From: Chitinophagaceae bacterium
GTDB taxonomy: Bacteria > Bacteroidota > Bacteroidia > Chitinophagales > Chitinophagaceae
Length of the DNA stretch: 39,347 nucleotides
Direction: 5' to 3'
NCBI GenBank assembly: GCA_014879545.1
Contig: JACSRV010000140.1
Coordinates: 1 to 39,347 of the forward strand
The position numbers and the translations under genes are program-made. Position 1 is the stretch's first letter. Each line of letters starts with the position of its first letter. The notes under the pieces are model-generated. The model ran no database searches, had not been told where the DNA came from, and worked only from the letters and a program-made list of their open reading frames with translations. Below are positions 1-9,338 of this stretch, piece by piece.

Positions 1-246
1 CAAACGGCAGGTCTTAGAATAATAAGTGTCCATCCAAATCCTGCACACGATGTATTGGAGATAGACGGCGTTCAGCAAGGAGCTACAGTTGTTGTCACAA
101 ATGTATTGGGATCACCGGTTGCATCGGCAACTTATGACGGGACTGGTGCGTTTAGGGTGTCATTGCATGGACTGTCTGTCGGGTTGTATGTGGTCCGTTA
201 TACCGATGCTGTTGGGACAGTTGCAAACACAGTTATAAAACAATAG
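1..246 (+). CDS. C-terminal fragment of a secreted protein with a type IX secretion (Por) sorting domain (5' truncated by window)
   Basis: Frame 1 is open from base 1: QTAGLRIISVHPNPAHDVLEIDG...VVVTNVLGSPV...GLYVVRYTDAVGTVANTVIKQ*, a typical T9SS C-terminal domain (VxPNPxxDxLxI ... GxYxxR). Confidence 0.8.
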   Translation, partial: QTAGLRIISVHPNPAHDVLEIDGVQQGATVVVTNVLGSPVASATYDGTGAFRVSLHGLSVGLYVVRYTDAVGTVANTVIKQ

Positions 247-249
247 ATC

Positions 250-1494
250 TTAGAGTTTCTGCTCCTTGAGTGCATCTTTTTCCATTGCCGATACGCGGAA
301 CAGCATGTACATACTAAGTACTGAGATGGCGACAATAATATAGCCGAGGGTATTGTAGTGTTGCAACGGACTCGATTTATCGGGCTGCACCACAATTATG
401 CCGGCGAAGGCAGCGGCAATACCGCCCGCAATCTGTTGCAGTGAGGCATTGATACTCATGAAAGCCCCACGGTCGGCCATGGCAGGTACGGCAGATACCA
501 ATGCTGACGACGGTATGATACGGGCCATTACTCCGGACATCATCAGCACATTGAGCAGGATAACCAGCCAAAGCGCTGAAGGTCCGAGATTTGTGTAGAT
601 AACCACCATAATGCACATCCAGGTAGTGGCGATAGTAAACACCCGGAACTTATCGATCTTGTCGCTCACTTTCCCTATCAAGGGCATAATGACCAGCGAG
701 GCAATCCCTGATACCATGAATAGCATTGGTAATTGTTCGTTGGTGAGTTTCAGATTATTGATAGCGAATGCGCTGCCGAATGGCATCATCATAAACCCGC
801 CTATAGATAGGAGTGCCGTGGTGAGAAACGCGATGCGGTATTTACGTTTCGCCACGGTGTGCCATAGGTGCAGAAATGCATTCTTGTCTGTTTGCAGTGA
901 CAGGTGATGTGACACCGGTTTCATTTTAGACAGAATGAGAACTGCAATAACAATACCCAATGCCCCAACCATCATAAACGGCATTTGCCAGCCCCAGTGG
1001 TTGGCTATATACAGACTGATGGGAATGCCCAGGACCTGACTGGCGCCGAAACCCATCTGAATAAAGCCCATGACACGTCCACGGTGGTGCAGGTCGAAGA
1101 GGTCGGTAATGATGGCCATAGCGATTGATCCTATGACCCCTCCAAAGAGACCTGTAAAAATTCGGGCGGCTATCAACTGCGGATATGTATGCACCATTCC
1201 GCAAAGGAAGGTGCCTGCAATGAAGCCCAGATAAAAAAACAGATAGAGTTTCTTCCGGTCGAACCGGTCGGCGAAACCAGCTGTCAATAAACCGGACAAA
1301 CCCGCACTGATGGCATATGCTGAAACTGCCAGTCCGAACTGTGATGGGGTGAGGTTCATAGACTTCATCATCATATCGCCCAACGGCGACATGACCATAA
1401 AATCCAGTACAACGGAGAATTGTGTAAGGGCAATGATCAGAATAACGAATTTCTGATAGGACGAATACGGGATAGAGGAGGTGTCTTTTTTCAT
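250..1494 (-). CDS. MFS transporter
   Basis: About 12 hydrophobic segments and the MFS signature GLLTAGFADRFDRKKLYLFFYLGF. Start placed at MKKDTSSIPYSS (1494), just downstream of a TAGTTTTG -7 element, rather than the ORF-track start at 1545. Confidence 0.85.
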   Translation of the reverse strand: MKKDTSSIPYSSYQKFVILIIALTQFSVVLDFMVMSPLGDMMMKSMNLTPSQFGLAVSAYAISAGLSGLLTAGFADRFDRKKLYLFFYLGFIAGTFLCGMVHTYPQLIAARIFTGLFGGVIGSIAMAIITDLFDLHHRGRVMGFIQMGFGASQVLGIPISLYIANHWGWQMPFMMVGALGIVIAVLILSKMKPVSHHLSLQTDKNAFLHLWHTVAKRKYRIAFLTTALLSIGGFMMMPFGSAFAINNLKLTNEQLPMLFMVSGIASLVIMPLIGKVSDKIDKFRVFTIATTWMCIMVVIYTNLGPSALWLVILLNVLMMSGVMARIIPSSALVSAVPAMADRGAFMSINASLQQIAGGIAAAFAGIIVVQPDKSSPLQHYNTLGYIIVAISVLSMYMLFRVSAMEKDALKEQKL

Positions 1495-1500
1495 GTGCAG

Positions 1501-1508
1501 CAAAACTA
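1501..1508 (-). promoter_or_regulatory. Candidate Bacteroidetes -7 element (TAGTTTTG on minus strand)
   Basis: CAAAACTA on + strand, 6 nt upstream of the preferred MFS start codon; matches TAnnTTTG. Confidence 0.4.
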
Positions 1509-1597
1509 AGCATGCGCAGCCTAAATTCATTCTTCTTGTCGGCAACTGCCCGGTTTTTGTCGGAAAGCAGACGTAAAACTGCTAAATTGCACAGCAA

Positions 1598-2731
1598 ATG
1601 AAGGTGGCGTTTGTTCAGGACTGGTTTAACGCCAACGGCGGAGCCGAGAAGGTGGCCGGGGAGATCCTGGAGGTTTACCGCAACGATGAGGTTGATGTCT
1701 ATGCCTTGTTCAATAAGTTTGGTCCAGGCCCCACGCAGTCTATACTGAAGGGAAGAAAGGTGCGAACATCATTACTTCAGTTTGTGCCGGGGATCACAAA
1801 ATTCTATCGTTATTTTTTGCCCGTTATGCCATGGCTCATGGGGCGGTTCCGTCTTCGTGGATATGATGTGGTGATCTCCACCTCACATGCCGTGGCGAAA
1901 GGTTTTTACAGCGATCCGGCTATTCCGAACATTTGCTACTGTCACACACCACTTCGTCCCATCTGGGATATGTATGACGATTATGCCGAGGGTCACCCGA
2001 TGGGCAGGTCGTGGCTGTACAGGAAGTTTGTAGCATGGTTGCGCAGGTGGGATGTTTCCACTGCATCAAGGGTTCATTTCTTTATTGCCAACTCAAAGCA
2101 CATACAGCAACGTATAGAGCGGAGTTACGGAAGAAGTTCTGTGGTCATCTACCCTCCTGTTCGCACCGGTCGGTTCGAGTTGCACAATGGTCCGCGGAAA
2201 GACTACTACATGTGTCCCGGCAGATTTGTACCCTACAAAAAGATCGACATGGTCATCAGAGCATTTCAGCAGATGCCCGATAAGAAGCTTATCCTGATAG
2301 GGGAGGGTTGGGGCGCATCTGGTTTTGACCAGTTGTTGCAAGGTCACCCCAACATCGAATGGTTGGGGTATAAGGACGACGCTGATATGATACGCTACAT
2401 GCAGGAGGCAAGAGCATGCATTTTTGCTGCCAAGGAAGATTTCGGTATCATGTGTGTGGAAGCGCAGGCTTGCGGCACACCGGTGCTGGCGCTCGATTAT
2501 GGTGGTTATCGCGAAACGGTGGTAGATGGGGTGAGTGGCTACCTGTTTGCCGAGCAGACAGAACAGTCGGTGATAGACGCGGTAAACCGCCTTGAAGCCA
2601 ACCCCCTCACTGATAATGCAGGAATCAGACAGAATGCGCTCAGGTTTTCCGATGACCGTTTCAGGCGAGAGATCGGCGAATTCGTTACCCGCTCCATGCA
2701 CGAGCATAAATCCGGTTCGGCTACCCGCTAA
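1598..2731 (+). CDS. Glycosyltransferase family 4 protein
   Basis: MKVAFVQDWFNANGGAEKVAGEIL N-terminus and the GT-B C-terminal motif FAAKEDFGIMCVEAQACGTPVLALDYGGYRETV. Confidence 0.88.
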   Translation: MKVAFVQDWFNANGGAEKVAGEILEVYRNDEVDVYALFNKFGPGPTQSILKGRKVRTSLLQFVPGITKFYRYFLPVMPWLMGRFRLRGYDVVISTSHAVAKGFYSDPAIPNICYCHTPLRPIWDMYDDYAEGHPMGRSWLYRKFVAWLRRWDVSTASRVHFFIANSKHIQQRIERSYGRSSVVIYPPVRTGRFELHNGPRKDYYMCPGRFVPYKKIDMVIRAFQQMPDKKLILIGEGWGASGFDQLLQGHPNIEWLGYKDDADMIRYMQEARACIFAAKEDFGIMCVEAQACGTPVLALDYGGYRETVVDGVSGYLFAEQTEQSVIDAVNRLEANPLTDNAGIRQNALRFSDDRFRREIGEFVTRSMHEHKSGSATR

Positions 2732-2770
2732 AAGCCGCTAAAGCTATTATCTTTACATAAACATCCGGGT

Positions 2771-3178
2771 ATGGCAATTTTCGGAAAATTGGGGCGCTAT
2801 CAGAATATTGGTCTTTTGGTCCTTCGTATCGGCCTCGGTGCCATGATGATACTGCACGGTAAAGACAAGTTGATAGGCGGTCCACAGGTATGGACCGAAT
2901 TGGGCGGTGCCATGGGCAAGTTGCATATTCACTTTTGGCCGGCCTTCTGGGGCTTCATGTGTGCCATCACAGAAACCATCGGTGGCCTTTTCTGCATCCT
3001 CGGTCTTTGGTTCCGCCTTGTATGCGCACTTTTGGTCATCAATTTCATTGTTGCCGCACTGTCGCAGTACACAAATATCTACCGTATTGCCGAGATCAAC
3101 CACGCTGTCGAGCTTGCTTCGGTCTTTTTCGGGCTCATGTTCATAGGTGCCGGGGCATATTCTGTCGATAAAAGTTAG
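2771..3178 (+). CDS. DoxX family membrane protein
   Basis: Four TM segments; LGLVLRIGLGAMMILHGKDKLIGG-like start and FWGFMCAITETIGGLFCILGLWFR typical of DoxX. Confidence 0.8.
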   Translation: MAIFGKLGRYQNIGLLVLRIGLGAMMILHGKDKLIGGPQVWTELGGAMGKLHIHFWPAFWGFMCAITETIGGLFCILGLWFRLVCALLVINFIVAALSQYTNIYRIAEINHAVELASVFFGLMFIGAGAYSVDKS

Positions 3179-3204
3179 ACTGGGGAAAACTAACCTTCAC
3201 TTAT

Positions 3205-3235
3205 TTTGGATTTGGCTATGCAAAACTTAAATTTG
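3205..3235 (+). promoter_or_regulatory. Candidate Bacteroidetes promoter (-33 TTTG, 19-nt spacer, -7 TAAATTTG)
   Basis: TTTG at 3205-3208, TAAATTTG at 3228-3235, ATG of the downstream hydrolase at 3262. Confidence 0.6.
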
Positions 3236-3240
3236 CATAG
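3216..3240. repeat. Perfect inverted repeat CTATGCAAA-N7-TTTGCATAG, operator-like
   Basis: CTATGCAAA (3216-3224) and its exact reverse complement TTTGCATAG (3232-3240), overlapping the -7 element. Confidence 0.7.
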
Positions 3241-3261
3241 GTATTCCATAATTTACATTAC

Positions 3262-3942
3262 ATGAAATTTACATACTTCGGGCATTCCTGTTTTATGGTA
3301 GAAACAGGCGGAAAGAAATTTTTATTCGACCCCTTCATTTCGGGTAACGAATTAACGAAAGGGATTGTTGACGCTTCTACTATAACCGCCGATTATATCA
3401 TGGTTTCGCACGGGCATGTCGATCATGTTGCAGACCTCGTTGATATTGCAAAACGCACGGGAGCAAAGGTGATCAGTTCCTGGGAAGTGGTTGCCTGGGC
3501 GCAGAAGAATGGCGTGGAAAACGTACACCCTATGAATTTCGGGCCTGCCCGTTTCGAGTTTGGAAAGGTACACTACACACCGGCACAACACAGTAGCAGC
3601 ATGCCCGATGGGTCTTACGGAGGAAACCCGGGAGGATTCCTGTTTCATGATACCGAAAAGAAATTCTACTACAGTGGTGATACCGCGCTTACAAAAGACA
3701 TGGAGCTTATTCCGTTGTATGCTGTACCGGATGTAGCTATTCTGCCCGTTGGCGGAAATTTCACTATGGATGTCGATGATGCCCTCATCGCGGCAGATAT
3801 GATCAGGTGCAAAAAGGTGATCGGTGTTCATTTCGACACTTTCGGGTACATCATGATCGACCATGAAAAAGCGAAGGAGGCATTCCGAAATGCAGGAAAA
3901 GAGTTGATCTTACCTGCCATTGGGGAATCAATAGAATTATAG
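3262..3942 (+). CDS. Metal-dependent hydrolase, UPF0173/metallo-beta-lactamase fold
   Basis: MKFTYFGHSCFMVETGGKKFLFDPFISGN, SHGHVDHVAD, YYSGDTALTKDM, GVHFDTF. Confidence 0.9.
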   Translation: MKFTYFGHSCFMVETGGKKFLFDPFISGNELTKGIVDASTITADYIMVSHGHVDHVADLVDIAKRTGAKVISSWEVVAWAQKNGVENVHPMNFGPARFEFGKVHYTPAQHSSSMPDGSYGGNPGGFLFHDTEKKFYYSGDTALTKDMELIPLYAVPDVAILPVGGNFTMDVDDALIAADMIRCKKVIGVHFDTFGYIMIDHEKAKEAFRNAGKELILPAIGESIEL

Positions 3943-4019
3943 GAGCACGAAGATCTCAGTGGAGGCAGAGCCGGTATTTTACCTGTTGAACCAAAACCCA
4001 AAAAACGAATCAAGAGAAA

Positions 4020-4826
4020 ATGGCAAAAGTAATAGCAATAGCAAATCAGAAGGGTGGTGTAGGGAAAACTACTACGGCCATCAACCTCGCTGCAAGCCTC
4101 GCAGTGCTGGAATATAAAACATTGCTTGTAGACGCTGATCCGCAGGCGAATAGTACCACCGGCAACGGATTCGATCTAAAGAACATTCAGATAAGCCTGT
4201 ACGATTGCATGGTCAACGAAACGCCTGCAGCACAGGTTATTTTAGAGACTGAAACACCAAATCTTCATTTGCTTCCCAGTCACCTCGATCTGGTGGGTGC
4301 GGAGATTGAGCTCATTAATCAGCCCAACAGGGAACATGTGATGCGCAAGTCGCTGGAGGGTGTTATCGCTAATTACGATTTCATCATCATAGACTGCTCT
4401 CCCTCACTGGGTCTCATTACCGTCAACGCGCTCTCTGCTGCCGACAGTGTGGTGATACCGGTACAGTGCGAATATTTCGCGCTTGAGGGATTGGGGAAAT
4501 TGCTGAATACGATCAAGATCGTTCAGACGAGGATAAACTCACGACTGAAGATCGAAGGTATCCTGATGACCATGTACGATGGCCGTCTGCGTCTGTCTAA
4601 TCAGGTTGTTGAAGAGATCAAGAATCACTTCGGGGATCTGGTATTCAATACCATACTTCACAGGAACACCCGTTTGGGCGAGGCCCCTAGTTTCGGTATG
4701 CCTGCGTTGCTGTACGACGCCGAAAGTACCGGCGCCGTTAACTATCTGAATCTGGCCAAAGAGATCTTGCAGAAGAACAACATGACCAAGATAAAGAACG
4801 AAGACAAAATTTTTGAAACGGAATAA
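4020..4826 (+). CDS. parA: Chromosome partitioning ATPase ParA (Soj)
   Basis: Deviant Walker A MAKVIAIANQKGGVGKTTTAINLAASLA; DADPQANSTTG; IIDCSPSLGLITVNAL. Confidence 0.95.
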   Translation: MAKVIAIANQKGGVGKTTTAINLAASLAVLEYKTLLVDADPQANSTTGNGFDLKNIQISLYDCMVNETPAAQVILETETPNLHLLPSHLDLVGAEIELINQPNREHVMRKSLEGVIANYDFIIIDCSPSLGLITVNALSAADSVVIPVQCEYFALEGLGKLLNTIKIVQTRINSRLKIEGILMTMYDGRLRLSNQVVEEIKNHFGDLVFNTILHRNTRLGEAPSFGMPALLYDAESTGAVNYLNLAKEILQKNNMTKIKNEDKIFETE

Positions 4827-4920
4827 GATCGGGTAGTCGGGTGTTATTGGTTTTTCGCCTCTGCACCTGGTATTCAATTCATTCATACACAAGATCATTT
4901 ACGCTGCCTACAACATAAAA

Positions 4921-5832
4921 ATGTCGCAGATCAACAAAAAACAAGGGCTGGGAAAGGGTATCCGGGCATTGCTCGATACCATTGATGACGAGATGCAAGC
5001 CCCCAAAGAAGGAGTGCCTGCGGTATCGGGTCAGAATGCCAACACGATTGCACGCATCCCGCTCGATCAGATCACGGTAAACCCGAAGCAGCCAAGGAAA
5101 GATTTTGAAGAACAGCCCCTGCAGGAACTCGCCGCAAGTATCAAATTGCACGATGTTATCCAGCCGGTTACTGTCGTCAAGACCGGACCATCGTCTTACC
5201 AGCTTATCAGTGGTGAGCGCAGGTTGCGTGCGTCAAAGATCGCCGGTCTCACCGATATCCCGGCATACATCCGCACAGCCGATAGCCAGGGTATTCTGGA
5301 AATGGCCTTGTTGGAGAACCTGCAGCGCGAGGACCTGAATGCTATTGAGATCGCGCTCAGCTATCGCCAGTTGATGGACGAATGCGGCCTCACACAAGAG
5401 CAGGTGTCTGAGCGCATGAAAAAGGAGCGCAGCACTGTGGCGAACTACCTTCGCTTGCTGAAGTTGCCTCCCGATATTCAAAAAGCAGTTCGCGATGGCC
5501 AGATCAGCATGGGCCATGCACGTGCCATTATTGGTTTGGATCATGTGGAGCAGCAGTTATATGTTTATCGCGAGATCACACAACGTGGTCTTTCGGTAAG
5601 GCAGGTAGAGCAAATGGTGAAAGAGCTGTCGTCAAACGACGCCGCTCCTATCGCACCCAAGGGATCTGCTGCAAAACTGCCGGTTGCCTACAAACGCATT
5701 GAAGACAATATGGCATCTCACCTGTCTACAAAGGTGAAACTGGACCGCAAAAAGAGCGGAAAAGGTAAGATCGTTATAGAGTTCTATAACGACGAGGATC
5801 TCGAGCGTATCATGAGCAAAATGAACCTTTGA
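4921..5832 (+). CDS. parB: Chromosome partitioning protein ParB (Spo0J)
   Basis: QLISGERRLRASKIAGL (GERRxRA box), HTH ERMKKERSTVANYLRLLKLP, adjacent to parA. Confidence 0.95.
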   Translation: MSQINKKQGLGKGIRALLDTIDDEMQAPKEGVPAVSGQNANTIARIPLDQITVNPKQPRKDFEEQPLQELAASIKLHDVIQPVTVVKTGPSSYQLISGERRLRASKIAGLTDIPAYIRTADSQGILEMALLENLQREDLNAIEIALSYRQLMDECGLTQEQVSERMKKERSTVANYLRLLKLPPDIQKAVRDGQISMGHARAIIGLDHVEQQLYVYREITQRGLSVRQVEQMVKELSSNDAAPIAPKGSAAKLPVAYKRIEDNMASHLSTKVKLDRKKSGKGKIVIEFYNDEDLERIMSKMNL

Positions 5833-5834
5833 TC

Positions 5835-6557
5835 ATGAAAATAGCATTGATCGGGTACGGTAAAATGGGAAAGGCGATCGAAGAGATCGCCGTTAGTCGT
5901 GGCCACGAGGTGGTACTGAAGATCACTAGTGCTAACCGGGCAGAGCTTACTGCCGCCAATCTGGCGCAGACCGACGTGGCCATTGAATTCACGGGACCGC
6001 ATGCTGCCTGGGTAAACGTGAAAGATTGTCTGGAGGCAGGTATTAATGTGGTAAGTGGTTCAACGGGTTGGAACGATCATTTTGCCGACGCTAATGCACT
6101 GGCGCTAGCGCACAACAGAGGTTTCCTCCACGCATCTAACTTCAGTGTGGGTGTCAACATCTTTTTTGAGGTAAACAAGTTGTTAGCCTCGCTCATGCAG
6201 GGGCGCGATGAGTATGCCGTTAAAGTGGAAGAGACGCACCACGTTCATAAAAAAGATGCGCCGGGTGGCACGGCGATCACGATAGCCGAGCAGATCATTG
6301 CCCGGTTAAGTACCAAGAATTCCTGGCAGTTGGATGGTGCTGATGCATCAGATGTGTTGCCGGTTATCGCTCATCGGGTAGGCGAGGTACCGGGAACCCA
6401 CAGGGTCAGTTACAGCTCCCCAATCGACACCATTGATATCATTCACACAGCGCATAGTCGCAAGGGGTTTGCGCAGGGAGCCGTGCTGGCTGCCGAATTT
6501 CTGGCGGGCAAAACAGGAGTATTTACAATGAAAGACGTCCTGGGAATCGCCGGTTAG
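5835..6557 (+). CDS. dapB: 4-hydroxy-tetrahydrodipicolinate reductase
   Basis: MKIALIGYGKMGKAIEEIA, EETHHVHKKDAPGGTA active-site region, FAQGAVLAAEFLAGKTGVFTMKDVLG C-terminus. ORF track starts at a TTG at 5829. Confidence 0.93.
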   Translation: MKIALIGYGKMGKAIEEIAVSRGHEVVLKITSANRAELTAANLAQTDVAIEFTGPHAAWVNVKDCLEAGINVVSGSTGWNDHFADANALALAHNRGFLHASNFSVGVNIFFEVNKLLASLMQGRDEYAVKVEETHHVHKKDAPGGTAITIAEQIIARLSTKNSWQLDGADASDVLPVIAHRVGEVPGTHRVSYSSPIDTIDIIHTAHSRKGFAQGAVLAAEFLAGKTGVFTMKDVLGIAG

Positions 6558-6593
6558 CGATTTTTTTGTATATTTATTTTCAGAAAACTTTAT

Positions 6594-6995
6594 ATGAATA
6601 AAACTGCTATTTACGTAACGGCAATGGCCGTGTGTTCGTCTTTTGCATCGTGTCGCGAAGAGTCTGATATGGCCTATATGCAGCAGTTGCAAGACTCTGT
6701 CTTTGCTGCATATCCGGGCAAAGTGGGCGCGGTGCACATTAAACCCGAAGACAGGGAGCACCTGATAGTGGTGCTGGGTGCCCCCGGTATGTACGACATG
6801 CCGGAGGAGCAAAGGCAAAAAGAGGCGGTTGCGTTAGGGGCAATGGCACTTCGGATCTTCGGAGATGGTAATTTGCTTAAATCAGGCCGACTTGTGTTCA
6901 CCAAAGACGAACGCAACACGCTTGATGCCCCGGCCGACGGCTTGGCCAGCGACATGAAAATAGACAGCCTGAAAAAAGCATCAGGTGGCAAATAA
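6594..6995 (+). CDS. Small hypothetical lipoprotein
   Basis: MNKTAIYVTAMAVCSSFASCREES: signal peptide with lipobox-like SFASC; no recognised domain. Confidence 0.6.
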   Translation: MNKTAIYVTAMAVCSSFASCREESDMAYMQQLQDSVFAAYPGKVGAVHIKPEDREHLIVVLGAPGMYDMPEEQRQKEAVALGAMALRIFGDGNLLKSGRLVFTKDERNTLDAPADGLASDMKIDSLKKASGGK

Positions 6996-7191
6996 GTGCC
7001 TGTGTGAGATGTATTTGTATTTCGCATAATTGAACAAATTATATGAATAATGCAATACAGGCATTGTTAAAATTTGATTTGAAATGATTAGATTTGCCTG
7101 ATTATTGTTATCTGAACCAGAGCCCGGTTTGTTAATTCTATAACAATAGGGTGATGATTACTTAATACATAGGAAAAATAAAATAACGAAC

Positions 7192-9225
7192 ATGAAAAAA
7201 AGTGTTTACTTATCCAGTCTGCTGGCGTTCTGTCTCAGTCTTTTCGCTGCAAAAGCTAATGCACAGGCTCCGGTGGTAACTACAGACCCTGCCAACAGCA
7301 CCATTTGTGCGCACGACACTACTTATTTCCACGTTGTGGCAACAGGTGCAACGCCTCTTTCATTCATGTGGCAGTATTCTGATGATGCAGGTACATCATG
7401 GGATACTGTTTTTAACGGTGCCTCTTACTTCTGGGCTACTAACGACACACTCGCTGTGATCCCTTCGGTTGCAAAGAATGGTTATTGGTACCGTGCGATC
7501 GTTTCCAATGGTACAGGAAAAGACACATCTGCAGCCGCTATGCTGACAGTTGACACTGCGTTTGCAGGCGTTATCAGCGGCATGACTCCTGTGTGTGTGG
7601 GTAGCACCATCACACTCACCAGTTCTGTTGCCGGTGGTACATGGGGCAATGTGAACCATGCCATCGACACAGTAAGCCCGTTGGGTGTTCTGGAAGGTCG
7701 CGCGTTCGGTGTCGATACTATCAAGTATTCATTCACTAACACTTGCGGTCTGTCTGTATCTAAGATCAACTCAAGGGTAGACACCGTTGTTACTTTCTCA
7801 ATTACAACCGGCCCAACTCACGTTTGTGTCGGTAACGTAATTACACTCGTAAACAACAACTCTATCGGAACCGCTACATGGTCTACAGCCGCAGGAAATG
7901 TGGTTGTTGCTCCGGGTGGTGCTACAACAGGTGTTTCTGCCGGTTCTGATATTGTAACGCATACGTTCACAAATGCCTGCGGATCTATCGTTTCTACTAA
8001 GTCAGTATTTGTAGAGGTGTTGCCTTCAACGGGCACTATCACCGGTGCCGGTGCGCTCTGCTCTGGTTCATGGATCCACCTTACGTCATCAGTATCAGGT
8101 GGCATGTGGCTTAGCGGCAATCCGTCAGTTGCTCCGGTTGATGCCTCAGGTTTTGTAACAGGTACTTCCCAGGGTACTTCAGTTATCTCTTACTACAGGT
8201 CTAACAGCTGTGGTGCTGCATATGCAACACACACGATCACTGTTGAAGTTCCAGCAGCAGCAATAGGCGGTAACGACAGCGTGGGTATCGATTCATTCCT
8301 TGTTCTCACTAATACTACTCCTGGTGGTGCATGGGTATCTGCCGATACTATGATCGCTAAGTTCACAACAGGTAGCACAATCAAGGGTATTGACACCGGT
8401 GTTACTTCCGTTACTTACACAGTAAGCAACACTTGCGGAACTACTTCAGCAACTTCGCCAATGCACGTTGGTCCACTCCCTAATCCGGGTACTATTTCCG
8501 GTCCTGACACAGTGTGTGTTGGTTCTACTATTTCTCTGATCTCATCAGTTGCCGGTGGTACTTGGGTTAGTCTGCAGGATACATTGGCTACAGTTGCATT
8601 GTTCAATGATACAACAGGAAAGCTTACCGGTGTTGAGCGTGGTAAAGACACAGTTGTATACTACGTTACTACAGCATTCGGAAGGTCATCGATCAAGAAG
8701 CCTGTTTACGTGAACGATCGTCCTGACGTAACTATCACAGGTCCGGCATCTGTTGCACTCAGTGGTTCATACACGCTCATTGGCTCTCCTGCAGGTGGCG
8801 CATGGTCAACCAGCAACATGGCAATGACTCCACTCATTGGTTACGGATTCTTCGTTGTTATCGATACAGGTACTTCCGTATTCACTTATGTTGCAACCAA
8901 CACATGCGGATCAACTACGAAGACATTTACTGTAGCACTTCACGGTTCAAGTTCAGGTGTGAATGGCGTAGCTGCTGAAGGTTCTTCTCTCAACGTGTTC
9001 CCTAACCCATCTCAGGGTACGCTGACAGTGAAAATATCCGGTGTTGCTAACGAGCAGGCTAAAGTGGTGATCACTAACATAGCCGGACAGACAGTAAAAG
9101 AATTTACTGCTGTTAACAATACAAACGTAAATGTGTCTCTCAATGAGCCTGCAGGTGTTTATCTGTTGACAGCAGTTGCTGCTGACGGTAGCAGGCACAC
9201 TGCAAGGATCACAATAGCAGACTAA
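7192..9225 (+). CDS. Secreted T9SS cargo protein with tandem Ig-like repeats
   Basis: Signal peptide MKKSVYLSSLLAFCLSLFAAKANA; repeated (V)C-G-S-I-LTSSVAGG-W ... NTCG units; C-terminal NVFPNPSQGTLTVKISG...AGVYLLTAVAADGSRHTARITIAD. Confidence 0.85.
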   Translation: MKKSVYLSSLLAFCLSLFAAKANAQAPVVTTDPANSTICAHDTTYFHVVATGATPLSFMWQYSDDAGTSWDTVFNGASYFWATNDTLAVIPSVAKNGYWYRAIVSNGTGKDTSAAAMLTVDTAFAGVISGMTPVCVGSTITLTSSVAGGTWGNVNHAIDTVSPLGVLEGRAFGVDTIKYSFTNTCGLSVSKINSRVDTVVTFSITTGPTHVCVGNVITLVNNNSIGTATWSTAAGNVVVAPGGATTGVSAGSDIVTHTFTNACGSIVSTKSVFVEVLPSTGTITGAGALCSGSWIHLTSSVSGGMWLSGNPSVAPVDASGFVTGTSQGTSVISYYRSNSCGAAYATHTITVEVPAAAIGGNDSVGIDSFLVLTNTTPGGAWVSADTMIAKFTTGSTIKGIDTGVTSVTYTVSNTCGTTSATSPMHVGPLPNPGTISGPDTVCVGSTISLISSVAGGTWVSLQDTLATVALFNDTTGKLTGVERGKDTVVYYVTTAFGRSSIKKPVYVNDRPDVTITGPASVALSGSYTLIGSPAGGAWSTSNMAMTPLIGYGFFVVIDTGTSVFTYVATNTCGSTTKTFTVALHGSSSGVNGVAAEGSSLNVFPNPSQGTLTVKISGVANEQAKVVITNIAGQTVKEFTAVNNTNVNVSLNEPAGVYLLTAVAADGSRHTARITIAD

Positions 9226-9243
9226 TTAAATAATGTCTTTTTG

Positions 9244-9275
9244 AAAAGCCGGCAACAAACTTGCCGGCTTTTTTT
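9244..9275 (+). terminator. Rho-independent terminator
   Basis: AAAAGCCGGCAA-CAAAC-TTGCCGGCTTTT followed by a T tract, just after the T9SS protein gene. Confidence 0.9.
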
Positions 9276-9338
9276 ATGGACTGAACGGTGTTGTGCGTGT
9301 CGCCACCGTTTAATACATTTGTTTGAATAGCTATAAAC

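Noticed and set aside
926-1597. 223-aa minus-strand ORF in alternative frame over the MFS gene
   Set aside because: Shadow ORF in a different frame of the MFS coding region; low-complexity Arg/His-rich translation and no recognisable motif.
2093-2707. 204-aa minus-strand ORF antisense to the glycosyltransferase
   Set aside because: The + strand frame has clear GT4 motifs; the antisense translation has none.
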